Shown: positions 34,485 to 47,287, numbered from the stretch's first letter. The stretch: DNA of 64,000 nt from Tetrapyrgos nigripes (GCA_013368315.1 JAACJM010000078.1:186001-250000), one strand, 5' to 3'. Program-made: numbers and translations. The notes: a model not told the origin generated them from the sequence alone.

Positions 34485-36673
34485 AGAGTTGGCTGTGGGC
34501 AGGGTAATAGAGATAAAGATGATGCAGGGGCTGAACATGGCAATTGGTTTGAAAGAGGAAGTGGAGACTATTGAGCACGAGTTTGTGTTGGCTTTCTCAA
34601 GGCCATTGGCATTGGGGATACAAGAGGTTCACGAGTTCTAATAAACGCCTTCTTCTGAGCCGCTCCTGTTGATGCTTCCAAAGAAACCCAATTCTAACTT
34701 CCTGTCCACATCAGCAGGTGTTGTCTAATCCAGTTTCAAGCACTCTTTTACCAGTTCCACCATCCACACATTTTCCAACAATCCCTGGTGTCTGTATCCA
34801 TATCCTCTGCCTCCCTTTTCAACTTTATATCCCACCAATCCTATCCAATCAATCTCAAAACCAAGCCTTTCTTTGTCTATTCCTTCGTCCTAAAACCACT
34901 TCTAATCATAACTGCCAATCGCTATCCTAACCACTTCATCAAATTGATTCCATCTGCAAACGACCGACGTTCTTGAGGACAGTTTTCAATATTGAGGTAG
35001 TCCATCAATCCACGTTCAGGAGGGGGAACAAATTCTTCCCTGAGCCAAAGTGGAGGGAAAAGTGCTGTTGAGGGGAGAGAAAAAGGGAGAGCCTGAAGGG
35101 GCAAATGGCACGGGGGAGGAGGGGGAAGTGGTAGGGGAAGATTATCGGCATTGACATCAGTGGCAGTGACACCTTGGGCAGTGTTGGATATTTCCAAAGA
35201 TCTCAGTGCAAACTTAAATTTCAGATTTTTCAGTGCCATTTTTGCTTGCCCAGGTCTACTCCATATGGGACCATTTTGAGGCTGAACAGCCATATGGAGT
35301 AGCTCTGGTGCTGAGCATAAATTCGTCATTTATGTTTGCCCAAAAGATCTTTCCAAATATGCATTGCTGCCTAAGGTGTGACAAGTGGAGAGTGCGGAGG
35401 ACAAGGGAAGGTGGGAAGGGAGAGAAGAGGGCAGCCTTGCGGGTTGTTGTCGATGTCTTCCGTTGTTGTTTTGCAAGAAGACAAATGGGATGAGGGAGTG
35501 AGAGATGACAGTTGAGAGGACAAGAAGTGAAGGAAGGAATGGTATAAGAGGTGGTCGTTGTAGTTGTAATTTGTAACACATAAAGACATGAGCGAAAAAA
35601 AATGAGGGCGTCGAGAGGGACAAGATGCAGGAAGCACCTGCCATTAACGTGGATCAGGACGAGATGCCTCCAAGTCGAAACACAGTGCAAAGACGAGACA
35701 AAGGAGGTCAATAATGGGAGAGATAATTGGGAGGTGATGGGAGTGAACAAGATATGTGAAGAAATGATACAGGCAAGATGATCATGGATACATTGAAAGG
35801 ACAAGATCGTATGGCCCTATGGTGGGGTGTTGTGATAGTCGAGACAAGGTGTCGGGTAGGTGCGGTATTGTCATTGTCGATGAAGATGGAGAAGGGAACA
35901 CAGTGGTGTCAGTGGGGACGTGACATACCACACATTGAAAGAAGAGAGTAATGAGTGCATGGGCATGGGAGGAAGGCAGAAGAGGGAGGGAGGAAGAAAT
36001 TAGATAGAGAAGGAAAAACAAAAAACAAAACAAAAAAAGATTGTCATTACAACTTCAACTGTAACCAGACAAACCCAACGCACACAAAAATGCTCCTCCA
36101 GGGACCCTGCTGGCCTTGCGAACACCACTCGGCCCAAACCCTGCTGCAGTCAAAGCCATAGCGTAACAGTTGTAGTCTTACAAAGATGACTGTGACACCT
36201 TAGGACTGGGACTAGAACCGTACATGAGCAGATATGGTGCTGGTGTTGAAGCTAGGTTGATAGAAGGCTTCGGCGACTTCTGTGGGGAAGTCCTGGTTCT
36301 TGAAAAAAAGTGTAGTGGGATGCTATATCATTCAATTTGAAGAAAGAGAAAATGAAAAAAGACACACTTATGGATAAGAGCATTAATACAAGCTGGGGGA
36401 TTTTGTGCTTCAATGTTCTCTGTTGGTGTTGTGGGCTTCATTCTTGCTGGCCAAAGAGACTCCTAAGACTTGATGGACAAGACCAAGACTGTGGAGGTAG
36501 AAGGAGACTGTCAAGGAAGACTTGGGACACTTGGTTGCATTGACTAAGGCATAAAGAGTCTATGCTCTTAGCTTCCTTCCAACTATGCTGCATAGCTGTG
36601 GGAAAGCTACTTGGATGATTGAGACCACTATGCATTTACCAATGCTGATATTGCCACTTGGGTTTCTCTTGTT
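34485..36673. other. Unassigned region
   Basis: No gene is recognised with confidence. The minus-strand frame 34922-35329 (135 codons) has a Pro/Leu-rich middle and ends PPPERGLMDYLNIENC...; its nature is unknown. Bases 35330-36060 are strongly purine-rich on the plus strand and give several overlapping chance ORFs. Confidence 0.4.
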
Positions 36674-37294
36674 GTGCACCTTCTTGTTTCATGTTCTTAT
36701 ATTGTTTTGCTGATACTTCAACTGCAAAAAAACACTGCAACAGTGAAAGAAGTTCCAGAAGATCTCAAGCTCCCATACAAAGCAGTGAGGCAGCAGATGT
36801 CCAATAATGCAGCCCAGGGAAACCCTGGTTGGCATGTGGGTATGGCCTTTCATCCTCCTGTCCCTGGATATCCCCCCTTCATGTGGCCAGGATGTCCACC
36901 ATACTTTCCTTACCCTCCTGGACTTATTCCTCAAACTCCCCAGCCCCAAATGCTCACTGCAGCTCCAGTTGCTCCATCTCAGCTCTCACCATCTCCTAAG
37001 CGAAAGTTGAGGCCTGTCTATCCACTGGTAGAATTGTGGCTTTCATCACTTGATGTGGATCCAGAGTGTGGCATAGATGATGAGAACTTTGCATTATACA
37101 CTGCAGCACTAGCAGACAAGGGTCTCAATCGCATTGTTGACTTGGTGTATGTCAGGACACCTGAGAGGATGATGACATTAGTGTCAGAGATTACCAAGTG
37201 GGGTACTGCAAACCATTTGCTGAAGTATGCTAAGGAAGATGTACAGAACACACAGAAGGAGGCAGAGAGAGAGGCAAAGATGCAGAGACTATAG
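36674..37294 (+). CDS. Unrecognised 206-aa ORF with proline-rich and helical parts
   Basis: The protein has a Pro/Tyr-rich stretch (VPGYPPFMWPGCPPYFPYPP, about residues 63-82), a short basic stretch SPKRKLRP, and a C-terminal helical region with VELWLSSLDVDPECG...GTANHLLKYAKEDV that resembles a SAM-like fold. The first about 25 codons look intronic: a GT...AG pair spans the hydrophobic start, so the true protein probably begins upstream, where DHYAFTNADIATWVSLV lies in frame after a TGA. It ends 95 bp before the oppositely oriented IS630-type transposase and could be the second gene of that element. The function is unknown. Confidence 0.45.
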   Translation: MHLLVSCSYIVLLILQLQKNTATVKEVPEDLKLPYKAVRQQMSNNAAQGNPGWHVGMAFHPPVPGYPPFMWPGCPPYFPYPPGLIPQTPQPQMLTAAPVAPSQLSPSPKRKLRPVYPLVELWLSSLDVDPECGIDDENFALYTAALADKGLNRIVDLVYVRTPERMMTLVSEITKWGTANHLLKYAKEDVQNTQKEAEREAKMQRL

Positions 37295-37388
37295 ATGGTT
37301 CTTGTTCACAGCACATAAGATACATTGCCCCAAAAAACACAGTATAATACATAGCGTAGATACAACATTGTACATAGAAGAAAGTAAA

Positions 37389-38470
37389 TCATAAGTAACA
37401 GCAGTGATGAAAGAATCCCCAGGCACTTTCAGCATCAACAGAGAAGGCAGCCTCAAGCAAATGAACATAAACATATGTATCATCCTTCTCTTCATCACAG
37501 CCAAGCACACTGGCTCTCTGAACATAGGTTTTGATGGCAGAAAAAGCAAGCTTTATAGGATTAAAATCTGGGGAATAAGGAGGAAGATAGAGAACATGGT
37601 AGCCTTGGCTCTCAATAACCTCTACAATGTCTTCATTCTTGTGGATCCAGGCATTGTCCATGACAATGACTGAGCCTGGAGCCATCTCCCTGTCCATACA
37701 ATCAAGAAGAGCCTCAATGAAATCATAGAACTGCTCCTTCATGACTGAGCCTTCCACAAGCTGAGCATGCCCATACCATTGAGGGAGTACCTGAGATAAT
37801 CTCAATGGTCAACCATATAAAACCAGCATAACGAGAGACTCACTGCTTTCCTTGTACAAACCACCACTTTTGTTCAGCCCTTTGGCCTTTGAGTGCCCAT
37901 GCACATAAGCAAAGAGTGGTATGCCAGTCAAAGGAACTTTCATTGACAAAGACATTGTTTTCTGGTTGATAGTGCTGCCCATAGTCAATCCAGTAATTTG
38001 CCCTTTTGTTTTCATTGCGCTCCTTTGCAGTCTTAGTCAGCCATAGACATTTTTATGCAACCAAAGACAGAGTATGCACCTCCTTCATTGAAAACCCCAT
38101 TCTCTGCAGTGTTTTCCAGACTGTAGACTCACTGACTGTCGCTCCATTTTGGTCTTCTAGCTCTTGTTTCAATTCACAAAGATATGAGTCTGAATGCCAC
38201 TCTACAAGGGCACCAAGAAGCTGCAACAAAGGTGAACATATATATATGATTCAACTGACAAGACAACATACCTTGACATCATCTCTACACAGTTTCCAAG
38301 GCCTCCCTCAAAGTTCCTTGACTCAGAGACAGTGTACATGTCTGTGGTAGTGATAATACTTGTACAGTTGTTGTATTGATCGTTTAGGAACCCCTGAGTA
38401 ATAAGCAACCTTGGAGAGAGGTAGATGATGTCCTAGGTGAATAAGAGTGTGTTGCAGATTGTCTGAAAGT
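37389..38470 (-). pseudogene. IS630/Tc1-like transposase, catalytically dead
   Basis: Read from about 38470 downward: an HTH region (HHLPLSKVAYYSGVPKRSIQ; then after an intron at about 38222-38271 ATVSESTVWKTLQRMGFSM), a TAA in frame near 38067, then ANYWIDYGQHYQPENNVFVNES, then VMDNAWIHKNEDIVEVIES and LPPYSPDFNPIKLAFSAIK. In this family the three metal-binding residues are D (VFVDES), D (VMDNA) and E (NPIE). Here the first is N and the third is K; only the second remains. With the stop codon this cannot be an active enzyme. The last part, 37389-37805, stays open for 138 codons. Confidence 0.85.
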
Positions 38471-41400
38471 GGCTAGCCATGAACCATGATGGTGGTAGAG
38501 GAACAAAGCAGAAGTTGATGACATGTGGAATAGCGGGCTGCAATAATCTGTGACTAGGGCATTATTCTCACTTTAGCTGCTTCCTATATCCCTGCATAAA
38601 CTCCCTGGGCTTTGCTAGACAGCCTTAGCTTGCCTGTACTCCCTGCAGATATCACACATTTGCTCAGATACAGTGAGTATGACAACAAGTGTATTAAAGG
38701 TTTAGCTATGTATACCAGACCCTAGAGATGTTGAAATAATGTTGTTTTGTGGTAAAAATGAAGGCAAAAGGTGGGGAAATGAGCAAACTGCAGCTCTCAC
38801 AAAATTGAGCCCAAAGTGACACACACACGAACTTTTTTAAAAACAGCAATAACTTTTTGCAGTGACTATTGTGCCACTGGATTTGCCACTCGAACATTGG
38901 GAGACCATGTCATTACATTCACTCGTGAAGGAAACACTGCTTTGGGGTGTGATTATACTGTGGATAAGATTTGATCATGAAGTTGCTGTATTATTTATTC
39001 ATGTACGTCTGTACAATATGTTTGAACCAGGCACAAATTTTTGTCTGCAACATATCATGCACCAACAATGTTCACAGACACTGAGCCACAAAATGACCAT
39101 CTACTGTGTGAAGATCTCAGTCAGCAGATGAACATGTCTGGTCTCCATGTAAAGACTTGTATTCTGATGTGGCCTTCTTGGTGTTCCTATGATCTAGGTT
39201 TGATCCAGGTGTTGAATACCATCCTTCTGCCTTTGTAAAATTGATTGCCAGTGGTGTAGGAGAGTCGGCAATTGAGATGTTGATGGTAAAGCAACTCTTT
39301 GGGAAACACCAGGAAGACTGTCATCTTCAGGGCAGTAGATAACCTTTTTGGAGTACAACCTTTCCGCTTCTTTCTCCTCCTGCAGGTGTCGCCTTTTCCC
39401 TTGCCTTGACATAGATATTGAAGTCAGAATGTACCCAAAAAGTGATGGCCAGTACTGGAGTGGGAAGAAGCCAGATGAGGTGCAGAGGCCCAAAACTGGA
39501 TGATAAACAAACATGTGAACTTAGTCTTGTTAACCAGACTGACAATATATACATGTTCTACACTACGTATGTATATATGTAGTCTGGAACTTTTTAATAG
39601 GGCTGATCCATCACCCTGAGACACAGTAATTATATAAAATCCTAGGTTGTACCTTAGAAGCTCATTTATAAAAATTGTTGGATAATCCCAAGGATCTTTT
39701 TTTATAGAAGCCCTGCCAAATAACCTACCAGGTATGATGCACATTTAGCTGACTAGATCCTAGGCTGAGAACTATGGACCGAGGTCCATAGCTCTCCAAG
39801 GTTCCTCAGTTCAGCTTTGGTTTGTAACTCGGCTTGGGACAGCTACTTTCCAAATCGAGCATGTACATAATCTGGCGGTCGTATAGAAACGCGTGTCAGG
39901 GAACATACAGATCAGTAGCATATCTTTATTCACAAAAAATATATCTCGTTGTGTATAGTATGTAGGCTCTAGCTATGTACAACCTCTAGCATCTTTATCC
40001 TGTGCAACCTATCTTCCGCCAGCTCAAAACACCTTCTCGTCTCATCCCAAATTCCTTCTTGCACGAGTTTGATGAGGGCAGGGGCGGTGGTGGATATTCT
40101 CGCTGGTACCTGTCATGAATCGCCTCCCGCCTATTCATTTTCCTTTCCATTCTTTTCCCTTTACTACTTATCTCCCACTCTATTTACCTTTAAACTCCAT
40201 AAACATCAACTATTTCCCATCATCGTCTATAGTTACCATCTCTCTAGATCTATGACTCACATACTTATCTCCTCCGCTTTCTATCTCCACGGACATTCCC
40301 ACTGTCAATCATTCTTTATAATCCAGTACCTTCATCTATCCATATTTAACTTATTATTCTCTCGCCCTTGACGTTTCCACATGATACCGTCTATTATTAC
40401 TTACTCTTTCCCATCTGTTCATACTTTACTTATATACCTATGATCCTTGTAACCTATTCTTCAGTTCGTTCACTTCGTCTCCACTCCGTACTATTACTAC
40501 GCAGTGTAGAGCCTAGTCAGCTTACTACTTCTTTCTCTCTCTCTCTCTCTATCAATCTATCCTCTTGTAACTGGCTTTCTCGTATTGTGTGACTTGGGTG
40601 GTTATTGAGTGTATCGACAATCTTGACAGTACCATGCTGTATCCATGTGTAGCACAGGAAGATGTTGCGTGTTGGCTCAAGAAAAGTCAGCCAAGTTGTA
40701 AAGAGGGGAAAGGGAGAAGAACAAACAACAAACAATGAATGAAAATACGTACCACACCATGACCATTACGCCTTGCACACATCCATAGTCCAGGTTTTCC
40801 AGGTATGAGTCTGATGAGAGGAAGGCCATCAGAGGTGAAAAAGTCAGTATGGAAGCCCAAGCGAAAGAAAAAGGAAGCGACTCGAAGAAAAGGACCTGGA
40901 AGAGAGAAACAAAACCGAGCGGAAATGAAAAGAACACTCACAAACCCTATAATCCCCCTCAGTCTCTATTGACGATCCACTCCCCCTTCAGTCTCTATTG
41001 ACGATCCACTCCCCCTAGCAGTCCTGCGTCTACAATGTGTTTAGGTCCCTTTAAAGAGTCCCAACAAACCTATTAGGGCATGTAAATGGGACGACGTTCC
41101 TCCACTCCCCTTCACTTTGCCCGACTCATTCCTGACCCATTACCTCACTGCATCTAGACCAGTCTTAAGGCCACTCAATCCATCGTTAACCCTATCCGGT
41201 GCTCCTTCACCCATTTCATCAACTCCCCTTGTCCAGGATTACTTCCCCCAAACATGACCATTTCAGCAGACGAGGGATGGCGAGGGCTGATTGAAAAGAG
41301 AGCATTGTTTGGTATGAGGGTGCTATAGATGTTCTGAAGGAATTTGGAACCAGCAGGTCGAGGTATGAGTTACAGAGGTATGAGATGCGGAGTAGGACGC

Positions 41401-42804
41401 ACCATAAAAGTTGACGGCGATGTATGGCCAAGTAGCTGTAAATGAGGCGGTTTTTTCTATGAGAGAAGTTATATACACATGTGGCTGTCCGTTGTTGTCC
41501 TTCATGGACACAGAAGAGTAGCGGGGATGCCCAAGGGACGCGCTGGCGGCTCAACAATGATGACTCGTCGTCGAATTACCGTCGAATTACTGTCGAACAG
41601 TAGATTCTCACGCGTTTCCTGGGCGCTTAGCGCGCCATCTCGAGCTTTGCTTCAACTCATGTTGTATCTACAGGCGTTTTAAACCTCGGAGAAATTCGGG
41701 ATAGGTCTAAATATGGATGAGCACTGCATGAATTTTTCTTGTCGCTATTGTTTGAGTGATGTGCAATATACTTGCGAGTTAATCCAAAATGGTCATAAAA
41801 TGGTCAATTGGAGACATTCGTCTTGTATTAGAGGTATGATGTAGTGGTCTTAAAATCACCAAAAAATAGAGAAATGTTGTGAGTGACATAGAAAAGAGTA
41901 ATTATAAAGTATCCAACTATATTATAGCCATCTAAAATCGGCAGAGCCTTAAAAGCACTTTGGGATGCAAAAACTGCAAAAAAGCGATCATCCAAAGACT
42001 CGAACGCATACATCGCTTGCTAGATCCCCCTGCATATATTGACACTTTGCACTAAGACCTAAAACTGAATCCATATACATGTAAAATTCTTATTTTGGAG
42101 CTCTGGGTGCGATCTAAATGGTTCATTCAAGTCAGAAAGTATCATATGACATATACTGAATGATTGTAGAATTAACATCGAACTACGCATGCAGCAACTT
42201 GGCGCCATTTCTTGTTGGCCAGAAAGCAATCTCAAAGTGATTTGACGTGTAACTCATATGTCTACCATTGACTGGTACAGATCATACACGCCCGAGAATT
42301 TACAATGATGGTCACTTTTTCAGCCACAATTGCTGCTGATCAAGTGCAAATTGACATTTGATACCCGAAATCCCTGGCCAACGAATGATGGCACTGTTCC
42401 TCGACTTATGAGCATTCTCCATGACCGTGAATTAATCAGTAATTGTACTTAGGTGTACAACAAATTGGGGGATTCAAGGCACTGAGCCCATCCAAGCAAA
42501 GTAATGCTACGTTAAAGGGCTCTATCAACACATTGGGCATTATGTAGGATGCAGCACACCACAGATGCACCCATATGTATCTATTTAGGAGAATAGGCAA
42601 CGATGGCGCATGGAGCAAAGAAGGGACCATGCCCGACCCGACCCTGATTGCCGTGGGAACCGATGCTCGCGCCGATAAATCCGAGTTAAGACTCTCTCCT
42701 TGAGGGTACCCTGATATCTTCGCAGCCAAATCTGTTTTCGCTGGGTATGATGATAACCCCTTGATGGGCCCAATAATGTATGGGCAGGTGCCCACTGCCC
42801 AAGC
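38471..42804. other. Unassigned region
   Basis: More than 4 kb without a recognised gene or element. ORFs are under 115 codons and overlap on both strands. The stretch 40100-40600 is pyrimidine-rich, with a (TC)n run at about 40533-40549. A 29-bp tandem duplication lies at 40960-41017. Confidence 0.45.
40960..41017 (+). repeat. 29-bp tandem duplication
   Basis: CAGTCTCTATTGACGATCCA followed by CTCCCCCT occurs twice head to tail; the second unit is almost identical. Confidence 0.9.
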
Positions 42805-43260
42805 AGGGCGGAAATATTCCCAGAGCGTGGTCCCTGCCCACAGCACCCTTTCAGCAAACCCAACAGCAACCTTAGTTTCACATATGTACCATTACTTACA
42901 GATGTACTAATGTAATTTGTTTAATAGTAGGGCAATATATATAGCAGCAATGGCGGCCGCGCAAGGAGGGCGGAAATAGTCCCACGCACGGATTAGCCCA
43001 AGCCCAAGCGCTTTCCAAATAACCAGACAAGCATCCTTTCGGCAGACCCAACAGCAACCTCAGTTAAGCTCATGTACCAGTACTTACTGATGTACTAATG
43101 CAATTTGTGGTATAATACAGTAGTGGGGCAATATATAGCAGCAATGGTGGGCGCAGGGAGGGCGGGAATGTTCCCACGAACAGAACAGCCCGAGCCCAAG
43201 CGTTTTCCGAATAACCCGAGCTAGCCCAGGAATTTCCGAAAAATCCGATGGCAGCCTGGT
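42805..43260. repeat. Imperfect tandem repeats, unit about 190 bp
   Basis: Blocks starting AGGGCGGAAATATTCCCA (about 42808), AGGGCGGAAATAGTCCCA (42967) and AGGGCGGGAATGTTCCCA (43158) are followed by related sequence. The segment CAGACCCAACAGCAACCT...ATGTACTAATG...GGCAATATATAGCAGCAATGG occurs twice, at about 42854-42953 and 43044-43147. Short ORFs inside them are by-products. Confidence 0.85.
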
Positions 43261-44469
43261 GCCGAGCTACGCCTAGGATGGCATTCTCCGAGAGAGACCA
43301 TGCTGGGTCCATAAGCTACAGCTGAAAAGGGCAGGTCGCTTTGTAAGCCGCTCTAATCACGTGTGGCCAAGGTTCAACCGTCGCTTTTTATAAAGGAGGT
43401 TCTAAGGTTACAACCACGATATTTTGTAAAACTTTTATTAAAAAACTGTGTCACAGCCTGGATCCATGCCAGCCAGTTATTAGGTAAGTAAGAAATATTC
43501 TCACGAGTAGTTTCCCTGCCTTCTTGCCATATCTCAGGCCAGAAATTACAGATCTTAATTCATATTCCATTAGCTGTAACACCCATCCTTCTGCATGCCA
43601 AAAATCCTGACCGAAAACAAAGCAGAACTTGCAGAAAGACCTGAAGTCCATTTCTGTGTGAACACAGCCACTTCCATTTCAAGCTTTGAGCTGCAGATTT
43701 ACCTGCTCAATAACTACAGTTTCCACTCTTTCTATTGCTCTGAAATTTTGTATGTACAATCTTCTGTAATATATAAGTACATTAAAGAAACAATGAAGCA
43801 ATTTGGTGTGGAAATCCTTGTGCCTTTGCCATGCCGACATTAATTACATAATAAGGTGCTAGCATGGCTCACGCTCAGATGTGAACTGTTGAGGAAAAGA
43901 GAGGAAAAAAGAAAAGAAAGCAAGCGATGAAGAAGAAGACAAGAGAACAAGAGAGAGAAGAGAGGAAAAAAGAAAAGAAAGCAAGCAATGAAGAAGAAGA
44001 TGAGAGAGAGAAAGACAAGGGGCTGTCACTGGAACATCCCAAGGATATAGGGTGGTACAAGGGTATATCTTTATACCTTCCTTGGCTGTAACCATTCTGT
44101 GACACAGACAGCTACTTACTCATCAACCATCGCTTCTAGCTTTTATCTACCTTCAACAGCTACTTCTAATACTGCCTAGGATGTATATATCTACAGCTTG
44201 TAATCATACTATTCTTATCAAGTAGCTATGCCCAGAAAATAGGTGTCAACTCCTCCTCCCAGTCAAAAAGTCCATTGTAAAGATAGGGAAGAAGAAGGCC
44301 AGAAAGCAGTAGATATACATCTGGATACCACTAAATACATGTAAATTATGTGTATTTGCAGCTAGACGCTGTAGTCATTCCAAAGCCATTCACTGGATGG
44401 GTTGAGCTGGCATAGCCAAGCATGACATCCTAAAAAGAAAGGTACAAAGGTATATCCTTGTACCAGTGC
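43261..44469. other. Unassigned region with purine-rich tandem repeat
   Basis: No gene is recognised. At about 43890-44020 a purine-rich unit (GAGAGGAAAAAAGAAAAGAA, then AGCAAGC-ATGAAGAAGAAGA) is repeated twice in tandem. The minus-strand reading is a run of Ser/Leu/Phe codons with no protein-like features. Confidence 0.5.
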
Positions 44470-45177
44470 TAGGGCTTCATGCTGTACAGTATCATACAGT
44501 TATACTGGTACCATATTACGGGTACAGACCTGTACTGTACCATACTTTTTTCAAGGCCATACTGGTACAGTACTGTATAGGTTGTGACTGTGTATGGGTC
44601 AGGTATGCCTTGGTTGAGGTTTATGCTCACTATCTGTTCAAAATCAGCAAATATTATCCAAAATGATCATATTCCTGACCCAAAGTTCACTTACCCAGAG
44701 TTGAAATGCCCTATAAAGGTGAATATTTGGTTAAATCTTTTCCATTGTTCACTTGATAAGATGTCAATGGCGCTGGAGTAGCCAGAGGCTGCTCCTGAGC
44801 AAGTAGACCATGATGAACCAATGTGGATAGAACTGGGTACCAGACAAACATGTGTAACTACTGTAAATACCCTGGGAAATGCCATAAACTCTGCTTAACT
44901 GGAGTAGGGATGCACACGTAGACAATGACCAAGGTCAATGGAAAACATCTCAACAGTGTTGACAATGCTTGGGCAATGTTATACCAGCCCTAAACTCGAC
45001 TGTCAGTGTCATTCTTCACTTTCTTAGTGTGATTCACAAATTTTATCTATCAATACCTACCATAACCCATAATACTGCTGTACCCAGATTGTACCGTACC
45101 ATACAATGTTGGACACAACCAGTATGATACCCATACAAAATACTGCCGTACCAGTATACTGTACAGTGCGAAGCCCT
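44470..45177. mobile_element. hAT-type MITE, older copy (708 bp)
   Basis: The left end TAGGGCTTCATGCTGTACAG is mirrored by CTGTACAGTGCGAAGCCCT on the right. Both sides carry many GTACAGTA/TACTGTAC and GGTACCA words. The ends resemble those of the MITE at 28793-29391 (TAGGGCTGCGCACCGTCCAG). No target duplication is visible, so the insertion is old or one end is damaged. Confidence 0.75.
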
Positions 45178-45195
45178 CAGGATGTTCCGACAACA

Positions 45196-45510
45196 GCCCC
45201 TTGGAGAAAGATAACGAAAAATGAAAGAGAGCAAAAGAGAAAGGAAAGCAATAAAAAAGAACAAGACAAAGAAAAAAGACAACAAAATGAAAGATTAAGA
45301 TTGGAAAATTTTGTTACCGGTCGCAAAGATATTGAGACAATGTCATTGTTTGGTCATGTTAAGAAATACAGGGGCTGCGGATATGGTGCAAGGACTCAGA
45401 GGAAACTGGAAACAACAGCATGAGAGGAGACGGGATGAATATGCACCACCACACGTGGAAACGGAGTGTAAAGAACTCAGCCTCATTTCATTCGGCCTCG
45501 TAATCAAGCG
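45196..45510 (+). repeat. Dispersed repeat, copy 1 (inverted partner at 50540-50850)
   Basis: A purine-rich start (AGAAAGATAACGAAAAATGA) is followed by TTGGAAAATTTTGTTACCGG and ends AACTCAGCCTCATTTCATTC then GGCCTCGTAA. By eye the copy at 50540-50850 is about 90 percent identical and inverted. One frame is conserved in both (ERLRLE-FV-GRKDI, LFGHVKKYR-CGYG), so the repeat may derive from a coding exon. The product is not recognised. Confidence 0.85.
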
Positions 45511-46187
45511 CGCAAACCTCGTGTTGTGCAATCTAATGAATAATGTACATAGGAATGGTATCTGTAAATAGAAATAGCAGGCATTGTGTTCTACACCAAG
45601 GAGGCCCACTGCAACATGAGGTGGTTGGATATATAGTGTGCGTAGAATTGGGCGAAGGGGGCGTAACACTGAGGACATGTAAAAGTGGTGTACTTCGCAG
45701 GTGTCTATTATTGACTTCTTTGCAATCAATCAATCAACCGCATACGGTACTACTAGAAGAAGACACCTCACTCCATGACCTTCAAAAGCAAGGACTTTTT
45801 GGATGTAAAGTCGAGAGAGCCTCTAGGCTCTGAGGGTACGGATAGCATCAGTACAAGCCAGGACAATCTATTAAAACTACCATAGACGTATCGTTTCTTA
45901 TAATCTCCCACCTATCTTCCAAGGTCGCAATGACACTAAGAAAAAGCAAGCCGCTGCAAAAGCTACTAGGATCAAAGAAGATGTAAGATAGCGGCAAAGC
46001 GGTGGAAGATAAAGACATAACCCCGAAGGGGCAGAACGGTAAGTTACGAGGCCCTTTTAAGGGACTTTGCAGCTGTGGCTATGCCAAGTCGTCCTACCGG
46101 CATTTTCCGCCAGACTCGGTCCAGACCTTCACCTTCGACATTTAGGGGCCTCGTTATTGCCACGCGAAGCGGTGGCCCACAAGCCCT
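45511..46187. other. Unassigned region before the LINE fragment
   Basis: No gene is recognised. It probably includes 3' untranslated sequence of the minus-strand LINE fragment in its last 100 bp. No poly(A)/poly(T) tract was seen that would mark the LINE end. Confidence 0.4.
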
Positions 46188-46900
46188 TCATACGAGATGT
46201 TTTAAGAGGTTTATGCTCCGAATACGACCAGCAAGGTTCACAGAAATGGAATGGAGAATATTCGCCAGTCTCTCATGAAGAACCCGTACTGTAACACTAT
46301 CTAGCGCCAAAGTAGTAACCACGCAGTCAAGAGGAGGTACGACACCAAGATAATGACGGGCGGAATGAAGAGGCCGAACACGGTGATCATGGAAGAGATT
46401 GAGCGTGATCAGCATTAATATTAACGCTGGTACCTCAGGTATCTCGAGATGGAATTTCGTCAACGCATCAGTGACTTTGTCAAGCTCATGCCGAGAATAC
46501 ACTCCCCTAGGTCGCGCAAATCTGCTACAGACGGAGAAGAGAAGACGTGGAGTTTCCAAATCATCACAGCCGAAACGACATGTGGGATCGACCGAGTGTA
46601 AACGAGGATCAACGAGTGTCCGATTGTGAGGATCCCGAGTATAGCTGTACCAACGCAGAATACGCTGAGGCGGCACAAGTGTACGAAATGAAGGTGGATT
46701 TACATACCACGTAGACTAACTTTAAGGCTTGAAAGCAGCAGGCGACGCAAGGCAGCGATGTAGTACACGTTTTCGGATGTATGGCCGAATGTCTGATTCG
46801 ATGAATTCATCCATGCGAAATGTCGGCAGCCTGTGGCATAACACAAGGCTTGAAAGCCCAGCGCTGAGCCATCGTTGTCAGGAGGACTTAAGAATTAAGA
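46188..46900 (-). pseudogene. Non-LTR retrotransposon (LINE) reverse transcriptase, 3' fragment
   Basis: The open part, 46188-46676, contains DPTCRFGCDDLETPRLLFSV, the degenerate cysteine motif found downstream of the RT domain in many LINE pol proteins, followed by a helical tail (RIRSINLLKHLV) and a stop. Upstream in the same direction (46690-46900) IESDIRPYIRKRVLHRCLAS and other RT-tail-like sequence is readable, interrupted by stops. The 5' part, including the YADD site, is missing, as is normal for 5'-truncated LINE insertions. Confidence 0.6.
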
Positions 46901-47280
46901 ATGAATTAAGACTCTAAGAGTACTGCCCAGTTATGACTGCGTGACAGTCACAGGTCACGCACGGGCGGAGCAAAAAGAGACTAAGCGCTCGTCGTTGCCC
47001 GACGCAGACAGGCAGACAGCGTAAACAATGGTAAAATCGTGGTCGGCAAGGGTGCTGAAGCACTCGCTGGATGCATAATGGATTGCCGACGCGCCGGCTT
47101 GGAGTCTGGACCGTCCATCGTGGGAAGTTGTGGTGCAGAAGGCGGGACGCTGTGCATAGTTGCTGTGTCACGGCGTTGGTTGACCCGTCCTTTAACACCT
47201 TTATTCTGAAGGCGCTGCATATACGCGTCACCTACTTACGGAAATTTAATCAAGCGCAAAGTTCCTCCAAAAATTTCCAC
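46901..47280. other. Spacer between LINE fragment and DUF6699-type gene
   Basis: No gene is recognised; the part near 47230 onward is probably promoter of the plus-strand gene starting at 47402. Confidence 0.4.
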
Positions 47281-47287
47281 TATAAAA
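47281..47287 (+). promoter_or_regulatory. TATA box of the DUF6699-type gene
   Basis: TATAAAA lies 115 bp upstream of the ATG at 47402, in the usual fungal range. Confidence 0.5.

Noticed and set aside
41219..43312. Minus-strand ORFs of 62-136 codons
   Set aside because: Some lie within the 190-bp tandem repeats and the others have no motif; none has a splice-consistent neighbour.
43859..44105. Minus-strand Leu/Ser/Phe-rich ORFs at the purine tandem repeat
   Set aside because: A by-product of a tandem GA-rich repeat.
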